A stretch of DNA of 64,000 bases, taken from Sphagnum magellanicum (Eukaryota > Streptophyta > Sphagnopsida > Sphagnales > Sphagnaceae). The position numbers and the translations under genes are program-made. Below the pieces are notes generated by a model. It saw only the letters and a program-made list of their open reading frames with translations, was not told the origin of the DNA and did not search any database. Positions within the stretch are counted from its first letter, which is position 1, and every line of letters starts with the position of its first letter. The DNA is taken from NCBI GenBank assembly GCA_021904315.1, contig CM038917.1, positions 17,530,041-17,594,040 on the forward strand, read 5' to 3'. Of this stretch, positions 35,720 to 47,700 are shown in pieces.

Positions 35720-37335
35720 TATCCCATCTGCGGATCCTTAGCTCCTACAAAACACAAGGGAGGGAGAAGCTGGTCATTTTTTTCTGGGCCAAGCTTTACC
35801 GTCTGTTCTGTTCTGTTAGACGTCTCTCTCTCTCTCTCTCTCCCCCTGGATTGGTAGTCACAAGACCAAAAGAGCTGCTGAGATCCAATGACAACTGTAG
35901 AACCCCGAGTGGGACCTTCAACACCGGACGGACAACAGCAACAACTTGTGGGGGGAAGAGAGGTGAGAGGATAGAATTCCACAGGCCACTCACTCATCAG
36001 AACAAATGATTTTTATGTCAGACTCAGGGAGCCTTTGGGGGGGGCCTACCAACACCATCACCCCCCTCTCCCCCCCCCACCACCCCACTCCACTCTCCAA
36101 CAAATTTTTGTTAGTTAGTTATGTGGTTGGTTAGGGTTTTATGTTACCGGATACAGACAAGCAAACAAACAAACAAACAAATGGATGGATCCAACAAACA
36201 AACAATCAATCAATCAAGCAAGCAAGATGGGCTCCAACACCCAGTTTAGTTTTGTTGGCATTTTGACCGTAATAAACAATCAACCAACCCATTGATAGAT
36301 CAATTGGGGTGAACCTCCGATGATGTCGGGTTTAGTTTATTAGGTTTTTTTTTTTTAATGTTATAAACCGATTCGATGGAAAGAGGGTCCAATAACCAAT
36401 CTTGATGGGTGTAGTTGGGTATTTGCGTCATCATCAACCGTCAACAAGGTCAAAAAATGCAATTCTAGATTCGGCCTCTCCCGCACCACCCCTCTCTCTT
36501 TCTTTTCTCAAGCTGAAAATTTTGTCTGTTTGTGATATATATATCAAATTTGCCTCAACACACCATCCTACCCCTCCGCTCAAAGAAATACCTGAAAACA
36601 AAAAAATTAAACCCTCCCCTATTGACCTTGAATTTGCCGATGCTTTTAAGAGCATTGGAGGGACCGAGTGAAGGGGGCGGGCGGAGGGGTTGCGAAGGTT
36701 CACTTCTTGTTCTCTTCCCTCTTGTCCACTTACATCCACTCTTTGTTCAGATTCGACAGAAACAACCACGGCAACAGTTTTTACATTCGATCTGAGATAG
36801 AGCTCTTTTTCGAAACTCTTTTAAGCTTTAGTAAAATAATAATAATAATAATAATTGCATCAAAGTAATGAAGTTGTAAACTTTACGGCCGTGTCTTCTT
36901 CTTGTAGTCGGATAGTTAATATGTCAGCCTTGTAACTAAATCAAATTAATTGCAACCTCAAAAATAAAATGAAAAAAAATTCTAAAAGCCTAAAAAATAC
37001 AACTTTCTCATAGGCTAAATTTATTTTTAAAAAAAATTAGTTTTAAAAACAAACATTAAAACCACAATGATGCACCCCCCCCCCCCCCCCTCCACCCACC
37101 GTCCCTCCCAAAACCCAACCATGACAAACTCTGGATGAAACCAAAATTTTGAAATCACAATGTAGATACACACATCCACAGACAAGTATACATACATACA
37201 TACATACATACACATACATAAATGTGCATAAAGAATACACATGTACATAGTATTTTGTACTTGTATTTACTTTTGTGTTTTGACCTGATGCGTAGTTAGT
37301 TTCCGTGGGGAAAATTACCTAGTTAGTGCCAGAGA
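35720..37335. other. Upstream region of the NAC gene with simple repeats
   Basis: No gene was seen. It holds a (TC) run at 35824-35842, tetranucleotide runs (caaa, tgga, aatc, aagc) at 36160-36230, (AAT)n at 36836-36855, a run of C at 37075-37090 and (CATA) repeats at 37187-37211. It probably includes the NAC promoter, but no specific regulator site can be named. Confidence 0.5.
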
Positions 37336-37340
37336 CGCCC

Positions 37341-37348
37341 TATAAATA
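37341..37348 (+). promoter_or_regulatory. TATA box of the NAC gene
   Basis: TATAAATA is preceded by gacgccc and followed about 30-60 bases later by a pyrimidine-rich start region with (CTCG)n (37400-37450). This is the usual plant core-promoter layout. Transcription would start near 37375. Confidence 0.7.
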
Positions 37349-37374
37349 CCAATGGGAACGGGGACCTTTTTGGC

Positions 37375-38734
37375 TACCTTTTTCCGCACCCGGTCCCACT
37401 TTCGCTCGCTCGCTCGCTCGCTCCCTCGCTCGTCGTCGCTCGCTCCATCTCTCTCTCTGTGATGCTTTGCTTCAGCTGTGCATCATTTATTTTTTCTTTG
37501 AACCTGATTTGGTTTTGTTTTGTTGGAAAAAAATTTCTCTGCAATTTTTTAATTTTCTTTTCCCTCGGCGGGAGCTTCTCCTCCTCTGGTTGTTGTTGTT
37601 GTTGTTGTTGTTGTTATTGTTATTGTTCTGGGGTGTGTGTGTGTGTTTTGTGAGCAGTCTCTGGAGGTGTTTGGGCTTGGGACGTTGATGCAGCAGCTGC
37701 TCTCGGCTTTGTTTGCTTGTTGTGTGCTCAGCTCTGGTGAATTCTTTTGGGTTCGAGTTACTGTAGGGAGTGAGTGATTTTGTTTGGGGCTGGGTTTGTT
37801 TGCGCTTGGGTGTGTGTGTTTGTTTGTGTGCCCTCTGGACAAACCCATCTCTTCTTGTTGCTCTTTGGTCTGTTTTGTATGTGAGGAGGAACCTTGTTTT
37901 GTTTTTCTTCTGAGAAAACAAACGGAGGAGGAGGGAAATTTGCGAAGAAAAAGAATTGAGACTGTGTGCGTGCGTGCGTGCGTGTTTTTTTGGGGGTTTG
38001 GTTGGGTGCTGAGAATTATTGATGATGATGATGATGTAGTGTTTTGGATAACAGAAGCTTTTGGCTATAGTTTTGTGTAGAAAAAATTTCGAGGAGCTTT
38101 TGGTCTCAAATGCACAATTGTGTGGATCATCTTCTTCCGCCTCTTGCTGCCGTCTGGTTTCACGCACCTTGGGTGTTGTGTTTTCTGACTCGCTTTTGTT
38201 TTCTTGTCCGCTTCTTGTTATTTTTGTTTTCTTTTCCTATCTGATTGATGATAATCATGTTCACAATTCTGCAAACCGAGTGCACTAGTCCTCACATGAC
38301 TCTCTTCTTTGAAAGATAGCACTACTGTCACGGGCCGAAGAAGAAGTTGACACTTTGTTCATCTTCCCTGCACAGTTGGCAGCTTGTAGATCCGGGGGGA
38401 GAGGTCCTCAGTCCTCGCACCTCTCATCTCTAGCAGCAGCAGCAGCAGCTTCCAGCATTTCCAGAAGCAAGCAATTGTAAGAAGATCATCAGAGTATTGG
38501 CAATTCAGACAAAGGTTTCCGCTGCTCTTGAGTGCCGATTTCCTTCTCCGGCAGACTGTCCAGCTTCAGGTGGCTGGCTCCTAATCCTGATCACAGTACT
38601 AGTACTGTGAAAGTTTGTGTCCCCCCGTGAGAATCATCAATCGAGCAGGAGACATAAGATTGCACAAGAGAGTCAGCAGCCAGCAGCAGCAACAACAACT
38701 CAACAACAACTCACGCTTCATCATCGTCGCCCTC
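37375..38734 (+). other. Long 5-prime leader of the NAC gene
   Basis: About 1.36 kb separate the likely transcription start from the NAC start codon. The leader has (CTCG)n, (TTG)n (37587-37625), (GT) and (ATG)n (38020-38037) runs and several short upstream open frames, for example from ATG 37460 and ATG 37688. A good splice acceptor, cttccctgcacag, ends at about 38376, so part of the leader is probably an intron. Upstream frames would lower or condition translation if retained. Confidence 0.55.
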
Positions 38735-41222
38735 ATGGCAACAACCACCACCACAGCAGCAACAGCAGCAGTGTGCATAGGAAGCAGCGAGGTGGGATGG
38801 CAGCAGCAGCAGCAGCAGCAGCAGGAGAAGAAGAAGCCGGAGCAGCAGGCAGCAGTTGGGGATCAACCGTGGCTACCGCCTGGCTTCCGCTTTCACCCCA
38901 CGGACGAGGAGCTGGTGAGCTACTACCTGGCCAAGAAAGTGCACAACAGCAGCAGTTTCTCTGGACATGCCATAGCCGAAGTCGACCTCAACAAATGCGA
39001 GCCTTGGGACCTCCCTGGTACAGACACACTACACAACACCACTCTTACGCTTGGGTTTTGTTGCAACCAAGGCGGTGGATACGATCAGCTGCTGTAGCAG
39101 ACGGAAGAAGGAGAAGAAATTGATTGATGGGTGGGTGTGTTTGTGTGTTTGTGTTGCAGAGAAAGCCAAGATGGGAGAGAAGGAGTGGTACTTCTTCAGT
39201 TTGCGAGACCGGAAGTACCCGACGGGGATGCGGACCAACAGGGCAACGGAAGCCGGCTACTGGAAAGCGACTGGCAAGGACAGGGACGTGACCAGCAGCC
39301 GTCGGCCGTCACAGCTGGTGGGTATGAAGAAGACGCTGGTGTTTTACAAGGGACGAGCACCCAAGGGCGAGAAAACCAACTGGATCATGCATGAGTATCG
39401 ACTGGAGGGAGCTGCTGCTGCTGATTCCAACACCCATCATCTCCAACCTCCTCCTTGCATCATCAACAACAACAAGGTTTGTCAAGCCAACCAACCCAAC
39501 GATTTCTTCCACTTCAGCTCCTCCTGCTCCTTCCAAATTTCAACACCAGATCTCTCTTGTTCTTTTTCTGGGTCTCCTGGTAGGTTTCTTTGTGGGATTG
39601 TTGAACCCATCCTTCTTCCTTGGGTTTTGTTGATATACCCCTCTTCTTCTTTTTCTTCTTCTTCTTCTTCCTCCCCCTCCCCCCTCTTCTACCCTCCTCT
39701 TCTTTCTCCTCCTCCTCTCTTCCTTCTTCTTTTTTTTTCTTTTCTTCCCCTTTGATCTTGTTCTTTTTCGGCAAAAAATTTACAAAATTCTTGCAAGTTA
39801 ATGTACCTTGATATTGTGTTTTTGGAAGATAAACTTTTTGGCAGATTCAGTGCAGATTGTTGTAATTTGGATCCAAACATGTATCTGACATAAAAGGTAG
39901 ATGCAATTTTTTGGAGTGACAAGATTCTCAAATTTCATCTTGTCAAGATATTTTCCATTTCTTTCTTACTTCCAAGCTTTCAGAACAAAAGCCATGAAAG
40001 AACAAAAAGCCCCCCCACTCAAGTTTGAGTTTGGAAAGAGCATTGCCGATCCAATTTTTGCATAAAATCTTGTAATTTAGTGATGTCAAGAAATTTTGTA
40101 ATTAACAATGAGTTTTACAGAGAGTTCATTACTTCAGAGTTTCAGAAGATGATTACCACATCTCGTGTTTTCTTGTGCAGTTTTTCAGGTTGTTAGTAGT
40201 TACAAAAGGGTTTGTTGTTATGCTCTTTTAAAAAAGCTGTTGTTATGATTAAGCTCTACAGAAATCTTCAACTCTGACAACCAATTTCTTGAGATTGAAT
40301 TTATTGTGTTTATGTTTTTTGGTTGGGTGCACAGGATGAGTGGGTTATTTGCAGGATTTTCCAGAAATGTGCAGGGGGGAAGAAGAGCTTTTTGTACTCA
40401 GTGGATTCACAGTTTCTGGATGCAAACAGCAGCTACCACCAGCTTGATGATGATACAAGATCCTCGTTGTTTCCACCAGCAGCAGTACCATTGGATCACT
40501 CCCCCAACCCAACTGTGACTACTGATGATGGAAACTTTGCAGACTGTCAAACATGTGCAGCAACTGATGAGAATGGCATCTCACGCTGCTATCCCAACTG
40601 CCATGATGATGATGAGTTTCATCAAGCTTCAGCTCACATGAACCACAAGGAAAACACTGCCCCTGCCGCCATTACATGGATTATGAAGTCATCAAAATTG
40701 GGTGGGGTGGACTTACCTCAATCTGGGGCCACAATTGGCATGTTGGGTATGGACACAATTCATCATCATCATCAAGGTGGTGGAGGAGGAGAAGTTATGA
40801 GCACGACAAGCATGGTCAAGCTTTGTCCTAACTATGAGTTCAGTTTGGATCCCAGTTCTGTGAAGAGTCATCATGTGAGTGTCATGCCACGCATGGATTT
40901 TGCTTCCCAGCAAGCATTTCAAATGCATGCAAATTTGATAGCACGCAAGTCACTTGAGCGAGCAAGCTTGAGAGCAAAGCCTGAGCCATATTTCTGTGAT
41001 GGGGACGATGAAGCACAAAGTAGCCAAAGAGCATTGAGCTATGGCTGGGGTGGTGTGGAACATTCTATTTTCAGTGAGCCTCTGCTGACAGGAACAGATG
41101 CTTCTTCATGTGTCACTCAAAGCATCTATGGGGATCAATCCAGTCTCTTCCGCTACAACAACAATAAATACGGGCTTCCTGATTCTACTACCATTGATTC
41201 GTTTGAGTGCATGTTTGCATAA
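38735..41222 (+). CDS. NAC-domain transcription factor, NAM/CUC-like (three exons)
   Basis: Exons are 38735-39017, 39160-39476 and 40335-41222, with GT-AG introns of 142 and 858 bases and 495 codons. The first intron splits the codon after PWDLP and the second precedes DEWV, both classic NAC positions. Subdomain A is [14 protein letters not shown] (residue 47 on), B has [16 protein letters not shown] has [20 protein letters not shown] and [18 protein letters not shown] has [20 protein letters not shown] then NWIMHEYRL, and E is [11 protein letters not shown] (201-211). The protein binds DNA as a dimer in the nucleus; the C-terminal 280 residues are the variable activation region. The sequence is closest to the NAM/CUC group, which sets organ boundaries in seed plants. 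Subdomains D and E are separated by an unusual Ala/His/Pro/Asn-rich insert. Residues 23-30 are a Gln run from a CAG repeat. ATG 38735 is the first in-frame ATG before the domain. No miR164-like target site was seen in exon 3. Confidence 0.95.
39477..40334 (+). other. NAC intron 2 with pyrimidine tract
   Basis: An 858-base intron. At 39645-39750 there is a nearly pure CTT/CCT tract, which explains the Ser/Phe-rich plus-strand and Lys/Glu-rich minus-strand open frames there. They are not genes. Confidence 0.85.
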
Positions 41223-41387
41223 TGCCAAGCACAGGCTGTGGGTGCAGAGGGGTGGTGTGGGAGGTTGCTCTGAAGCACCATTATGTCAAAAGACAAAGCT
41301 TGGAAACACACACACAAAGTCGCCAGAAGGAATGTTACAAAATGTTCCATTACAGAATCAGATTGAACACATTCAGCATGCAGCCCA

Positions 41388-41419
<32 letters not shown>

Positions 41420-41850
41420 CTACACGTAGATTTTGCTTGCAACTCAATTTGTGGTTGGTTACATTTGGAGATTTGTCTTTTAGATCTGAATTGATTCATC
41501 CTCCAAAAGGTGGATGTTCATACTGTGTATACTAGGTTTCAAGTTCTGGAGCTGGATTGGCGATGATGGAGTTGGTGGTGACGGTGGTGGGGGCTTTAGA
41601 TATTACACTGTGAAGAAACAGAAAAGGAGGAGGAGGACAGACGGTGGTAAGATTTCAACAATTTCAACAACACCATGTTCAAAATATGAAAGAGCAAACT
41701 CAAAAGAGGGCAGGTGCTGGATGATGATGTTGGGGGATGCTCAAGCTGTGCTGATTTGGGTAGGATGCAAAAGCTTGTAGCTCTTGCTTGCAGTATATAT
41801 GCTTGTACATAGCACAACAAGTGTTGTTTGGCATCAAAGAAATATGCAAG
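41223..41850 (+). other. Probable 3-prime untranslated region of the NAC gene
   Basis: The region follows the TAA stop. It contains a (CAT)n run at 41387-41419 and T-rich/TGTA-type sequence near 41790-41840 (gtatatatgcttgtacatag), typical of plant polyadenylation control. The exact end is not visible. Confidence 0.5.
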
Positions 41851-43190
41851 CTGAAAAATTGTGATTAACTGAAGAAGAAAAATTAGGTGATTGTAATTTA
41901 TTTGTGGGGTTGAGGTAATTATTAGAGATGTCAGAAACCCAAAAAAACAAAAAAAGGACATTTTCTGAGGGCACAAAGATTCCAGTAATCAGTGTCAGAT
42001 TTAGTGGGGTGATGGTATTTAGTGTGGATCAATCAGCCCAACACTGAACGCACAAGTTGCATTTTCTAATTAATTACAGCTTGATTAGCAACTCGTCCAA
42101 TCTCTCTGCTAAAACCCAATTCTTGTTTACTCAAGATGCAAGTCTGGCAGATGCTGTTACTGTGCTTGCTGGCTCTCTCTCTCTCTCTCTCTCTGGGCAC
42201 ATTGGTTTCAATTTTATCCGCACATTTGATTGTGAAAGATACATCTTAGTCTAAGTAAAACACAAACTGGGATTTAAGTTTCCTTCCTAAGCAGATTATT
42301 TCTTATTAACAAGGGTGTGATTCAAAGCTCTCTTTTGTCTTCTAAAGATTTGAGGAACACCGTACCCAGTATTTATTGCAAGGCTTTCGTTTTCTGTAAG
42401 AATTATAGGAACCTAGTTCAACGTGAATAGGGTTTTAATTTTTTTGTGTTTGATTTGTGTGCATGTTTCCATTTGTGTGACTTTGGTAGTTTTTATGATG
42501 TTGAACAATGATTCGGTGCTGCACAACAATTTTGCTGTGTCATCAGGAGATTTTTGGTTTTCTCTCATGTCCTTTCCCTTCCTTGTACAAGAGTAGACAT
42601 AGTCATGGTGACGGTGGCGGATTCTTTGCAGTTTACAATGTAGCAGCGTATTTTTCAATGTTATGCAGATTCTTTGATTTTGTTATAACCTCTGGTTTCA
42701 GGTTTTTTGAAAACTTTGAAAATCAAGGAATCAAAAGTTTTCAAAAAATGGTTCTGGGATCTTTTTAAAAAATTTAATGAACCTGCAGATTTCATGTAGG
42801 AAGCTGCAAATTAGGGTAGGCCCTTTGACCAAATCTTTGATTGTTGAGAACACTCTACAAAGAGGTTCACATACCCTACCCTTACCCTCCAGTTCCAAGA
42901 TTTTTGAATGTATTCAGAATCGAAGAACATCTGGTTCCAGGTTTCTGAAAACTTCCAAAGAACCAGCAGGTAGGATGCCCAAAGGAGCCAATGAATTAGG
43001 GCAAGCATTGGACCAATTTCTTTGATTTTTTAAAAACTGCAGTTTACAGGTTAAAACAAGTTTGATGTTTGAGAACCACCAAGGGGCCCACATACCCTAC
43101 CCCTTCATACCCACCGGTTCTTTCTTTGACAAAAGAGCACACCGCCCAACACTGGTACATTTCATAAGCCAGGCAAAACCAGGAAGTGGG
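41850..43190. other. Intergenic DNA between the convergent genes
   Basis: No gene was seen. A (TC) run lies at 42173-42194. From 42690 to 43130 phrases like ggttccaggtttctgaaaac recur (42695, 42935), an old dispersed repeat also hinted at near 9.4 and 22.9 kb. Confidence 0.5.
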
Positions 43191-43194
43191 GCCT

Positions 43195-43345
43195 GACTCT
43201 TCAATTCAGAAGTTGTCCATAATTGTCATACTCTGTAGAGATACCACCAGAGATATATGCAAAAAGGATCAAACCAGACCCTTTATTCACAAGTCTATAA
43301 TTGTCACACTCCAGAGAGATTCCACCCTTCACCCTAAGCAACTTT
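43195..43345 (+). repeat. Short local duplication
   Basis: ccataattgtcatactctgt with agagataccacc (43215-43250) is repeated as ctataattgtcacactccag with agagattccacc (43295-43330), about 80 bases apart. No gene is present. Confidence 0.6.
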
Positions 43346-43389
43346 GTTGGGTCAATTGCTCTTTCCTTCAGATGCATGTGAGTCATGTC

Positions 43390-43765
43390 AGGCATATAGA
43401 ACATGGTAAGGTCTAGCAAGCAGTTTACAAAGTGCCTAATGATGTGGCAGAATCTCTCCCCCCACGTGCCAATTACACCAGATAATGGCCATTGGCCAGA
43501 ACCAGCTTGATAGAACAGCACATAAAACATTTTGAGATCTAGCAAGTTGTTTGTGAAGGTGCTTATGATGAGTCAGAGTCACTCACCAAGTGCCAATGAA
43601 GACAGATGATGGCCCCCATTGGTCAGAACCAGCTCCATAAAACAGCACATAGAACATGGTGATGTCTAGCAAACAGTCTGCAAAGTTCGTATTGATGTGG
43701 GAGAATCTCTCCCCTGTTGCCAATTACATCAGATAATGACCATTGGTAAGACACAGCTTGAGGCC
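43390..43765 (+). repeat. Tandem array, three units of about 126 bp
   Basis: The phrase acat(g/t)(g/t)t..g..tctagcaa starts near 43401, 43527 and 43654. Each unit continues through a (c/t)a-rich phrase ending accagataatg(g/a)ccattgg or similar. The units have diverged. The array lies in the short gap between the NAC and epsin genes. Confidence 0.8.
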
Positions 43766-43849
43766 ACCTGCTGGTCTGGTGGGTCCTCCTTCCAATGGCC
43801 ATTCATAGTATAGTCTTCATCAGGTTGACAGGCCTGTTTGTCTTCTAAT

Positions 43850-44070
43850 TCAGATACCACACCTACCTACTATACAACCCACGAGCCCTTACCTATGTAC
43901 TGACCATCTGCATGAATCTACTGACATAGTAGCCACCTATTATCCTATCTACTTTCATATCTACCTACCTAGCTTCTGGATCTACCCTTCACCAGTTAGG
44001 TTACCCAGGTGAAACCCAGCATCAACTCAGATGGGGTTCATCCAGAACTGAGTCACAACAGGCTTCCAAT
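43850..44070 (+). repeat. Dispersed hairpin-bearing repeat, copy C
   Basis: Contains cacctacctactatacaacc at the left and the conserved terminal block aactcagatggggttcatcc followed by agaactgagtcacaac at about 44014-44050. The stem (ctcag/ctgag) around ggttcatcc is retained. The left inverted repeat is eroded compared with copies A and B. Confidence 0.65.
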
Positions 44071-44109
44071 GGAAGGTGCAAATCTACTTTGGTATACTAC
44101 TCCTTACTA

Positions 44110-44706
44110 GTGATATCCTGCCAAAACAAAACAAGCTCCATTCGGACATGAACTATTGTGTCACAGATCATCTCACTTCTAGCTTGTGAGAACTACAACT
44201 GGTCTGACTTTCTTCCTTGCTAAAAGAAATCTGCACACATTTTTCTCAACTGACAACTGCTGGCACATACTACATTCAAGCCTGCTCCTACATTCAGGCA
44301 TTAACAAAAAGCCTTATCCAAGAGCTTCACAAAGTAGAAGCCAAGGAAGAAGAAAGAAACGGAGCTGCCAATCTACACAATTTCCCCACATTAGGAGGAG
44401 TTCTACTTGGATTGCAAGAATCAAATGGTTGTTAAACATAACCCTACTATGAAGCTCTTCATATACACTCAAGAACTGAAAGACTAATGGTGCCTCTGCC
44501 CAAATCCTCCCCACAGTTGCTTAAAGATGCTAGCTACTACTTCTCCTAGCTGAAAAACGCACTCAATACCTAGATAAAGACCTCAGGATTTGCTGCAATA
44601 AAAAATGGCCTGACTGGCCAGACCTAAGCCTAAATCAGGTTCAGCAATGAACTAATTCAACAAGAGTTGATAGGGTACTCAACAGTGACTAATGATTGAC
44701 TATAAT
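44110..44706 (-). other. 3-prime flank of the epsin gene
   Basis: It includes the probable 3-prime untranslated region of the minus-strand epsin gene, just below the stop codon at 44707-44709. No other gene was recognised. Plus-strand open frames of 72-88 codons here lack domains. Confidence 0.5.
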
Positions 44707-47700
44707 CTACCTGTAACCAGCATACTGCTGGTTTGCGTAACCCCCCATGCCCATCCACATGTTAGGAACCTCCTGACCCATTCCCATGTTCATGTTTGGA
44801 GCCATGTTTGGAGCCATTCCCATGGCCAGGTTTACACCCATTCCCATGCCAGGATTAAGTCCCATCTGTGGTCCCATACCTGTAACAGGTGCCACACCTG
44901 GTGCCATACCCATCCTTACATTCATGGCTGCAGGTGGGGGAAGGGGTGGAGAGGGCAAAACACTCGCACCTGCTCTGCCAAGGCCAGATCCAACACCCAT
45001 TGCTTGTCCCATTGATGATGCACCATATATTGATTTCCTCTCATCCTTCTTCTTATTATCAGATCCTCCCCATAGCTCATTCCGCAATGATGCATCTGTG
45101 AGTTGGATGCCCAAATCCGCCAAAGGATTCACTTTTGCTGCCAAATTCCAACACAAATTTAGTCTCAGTGTTTCATCCCATGCAAATAGGTCAACGACCA
45201 CTGAATATGAGTCTGGAATTCCACTCATAGCCAATCCCAAAAGTATCTGCACTTGAAAAGACAAGCAGAAGAACAGCATAGTGACATGGAAAATCATATT
45301 GGAAGTTTATGCCAAATCTGTATCTTCGTGTGAGCAACTATGTGAACCAAACAAAAGCCAAAAAATGCAGACCTTGTTGCCTACCCTAGAGTCACAAGCA
45401 ATCCACTCTCAGAGCTTCTCATGGAGTCACTGAACAAAACAACCTGCACAGACTACTTTGGTGATTATCTATTCTATATCCAATCCAAGCTGGAATAAAA
45501 ACTTGGAGAGGGAAAGAATAGATTAGAAGATGACAGCAGACGAGATTCGTACGTCCAGCTATATTGAGGTCCACCAAGCCTGTGCTGAGAGTATCAGCCC
45601 ACAAGGTTGACTTGAGTGGAGCAAAAGTTTTCTTTGGTTGTTGCTGAGGCTGCAACATGCTACAATTGATGCTAGGTTGCATCTGCATACTTTCCAATTG
45701 TGTTTGTTGGGTGTTGGTTGACAGACTGTTTCCAGAGGGTTGATTGTTACTGTAAGATTGAACATTGCTTGAAGGCTGAGTGCTGCCAATAGATTGGTTA
45801 CCAAAAGATTGCACTTGCAACACCATAGCACCTTGGGAGAAACCACTCCCATTATTTGGTGCAAAACCAAAAGCAGGGGAAGCCTGAGGAGGTGGAAACA
45901 TGCTTCCACCATTGTCATTTGAACCCCCTGATCCAAAAGCTTCCAAGCTCTCTGCTGCAACACTTTTGGCAGGCAAAGTTGGTTGTTGAAATGCTGGTGG
46001 AGGGAATAGACTTGGAATGGATGGAGGAGGGGCTGCTTGCACTGCTGGAGCTCCAAACATGTCTGGGGCAGATGATGGGGCAGCCTGAAATGCTGTTTCC
46101 CCAAAAAGGTCTTCACTTGGTGCCTGTTTGCATTGGCAGAAGACACCCACCCAATCATTGGAAATGTACGAGCAAACCCAGTGTTGTGTAGATATAAATA
46201 AATCAGATGGGACCACAGCAGACCTAGTACAAGGTTCTATCGATGAGGCAGGAATGTGTAAAACATCATCTTAGAGCTAGAAAAAAGCCATAACAACTCC
46301 CACACAGTGAAAGCTGTCATTAGTGCAAAAAGAACACTGCAAAAGTGTGAACGGACACAAATTTTTGTTACCACAACATACAACAGAACAGAGTCCCACA
46401 GAATCATATAAAGTTCAATAGACATATCCATAAGATTGCAGAAAACATTGCACCATAACACTTTCAGGTAATTATTGTGTCAGGTCCAGCAAAACTAAAA
46501 CTAAAACAACAAGAATGAGTGCAGCCATAACCTTATGGAAGTCCAGAACTAGACACTTCCAATACATATTCCTCATTTAATATTTACCTGTAAAGTATGA
46601 TTGGAACTGGTTGCAGGAACTGGAACAACCTCAAACCCAATGTTCCCAAACAAGTCTTCAATACCACCTGTACTCTTTGCCACAGCTGGAGGTGCAGAAG
46701 ATGGTACACTAGGGGCAGCTTCTCCAAAGAAACCATCCTTGGGCTGGCTTGCAGAAGAAGCTACAATGATGCAACACACATGGGAAGTTCAATATCAAAC
46801 AAACATTGCATCAAACCCATTCAATCAGCATCCACAACTAGTTCTATTTCCTAACTATTCTTTAGAAAAGGGCTGAATGACAAACAGAAGCAAAATTGAA
46901 ACCAGTGAGCTGTGACATGAACATATTATTTTAACAACTTCATATAACCAAAGACTGCAGCTTTCAGTGGCTGAATCCAGAAACTTGTGGCCCATCAAAA
47001 TCTATCCTGCTCACTCAATATCTTCATAATTATTGAGAAATTTTCTTTACTTATAAATTAAGTCACACCTGAATAGAAGTGAGGGAGGACCCAATCATAA
47101 TGAGGTTATAGAGATTTTTGTTTTGCTAGCATCTTAGCAGACAAGGAAGAAAGAAAGAAAGAAAAAAAACAAAGACCCCACCCTTAAAAACAGAGGAAAG
47201 ACACGGGGTGTGGTCTGAACAACAGTCACATGTATTCTCAGTGACCTTCAACAGCACTGACCAACTATCATAACATCCCCACTGAGTTCTTCAGCTCCTG
47301 GCAGTGGATGGAGTTCAGTCGCACACATTAGCCACCATAATGAGTTTCTGTCACAAGACCAGTAATGATGGGAAGACTCAACCATGATGCTGGCTAGCTC
47401 AACAGAACATATAATAGAAGGAGATGGCCAAAGAAAGCAAGAATAAGAGAAACACAGAACGAATGAAAAACCAAAAAAAGACTCAAACAAGGAGAGAGTA
47501 AGACATATCTATGAAATTGCAAAGAAGGTAAAATGACAAGTGCACCATAACCTTATGAGAGTCACTCACAAAGTGATAGACCATCACCTTGACCACAAAT
47601 AGCAGTGACGAGCTGCTGTGACTACCCACTGACTTCATTAGCTCCTGATCGTGGGTGTAGATAAGTTACAATAACCCATCTGAAATCTGGGCAAACCATT

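Noticed and set aside
35824-36230. Repeated short motifs suggestive of a CRISPR-like or satellite array
   Set aside because: They are plain di- and tetranucleotide runs without spacers, in a eukaryotic promoter-proximal region.
37487-38167. 226-codon minus-strand open frame opposite the NAC leader
   Set aside because: It is the antisense reading of simple repeats (TTG, GT, CT runs), giving long Asn and Thr/His stretches. It has no domain and lies inside a transcribed plus-strand leader.
38615-39097. Longer upstream start for the NAC protein in the same frame
   Set aside because: There is no ATG upstream in this frame; 38735 is the first. Extending it would need a non-ATG start.
39051-39755. 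234-codon plus-strand open frame spanning NAC intron 1 and intron 2
   Set aside because: Its middle is the real exon 2, but the ends are intron sequence (Ser/Phe tract). The spliced model with classic NAC intron positions explains it better.
44786-45256. 156-codon plus-strand frame over the last epsin exon
   Set aside because: It is antisense to the Met/Gly-rich tail of epsin, which explains its Pro/Ile-rich content.
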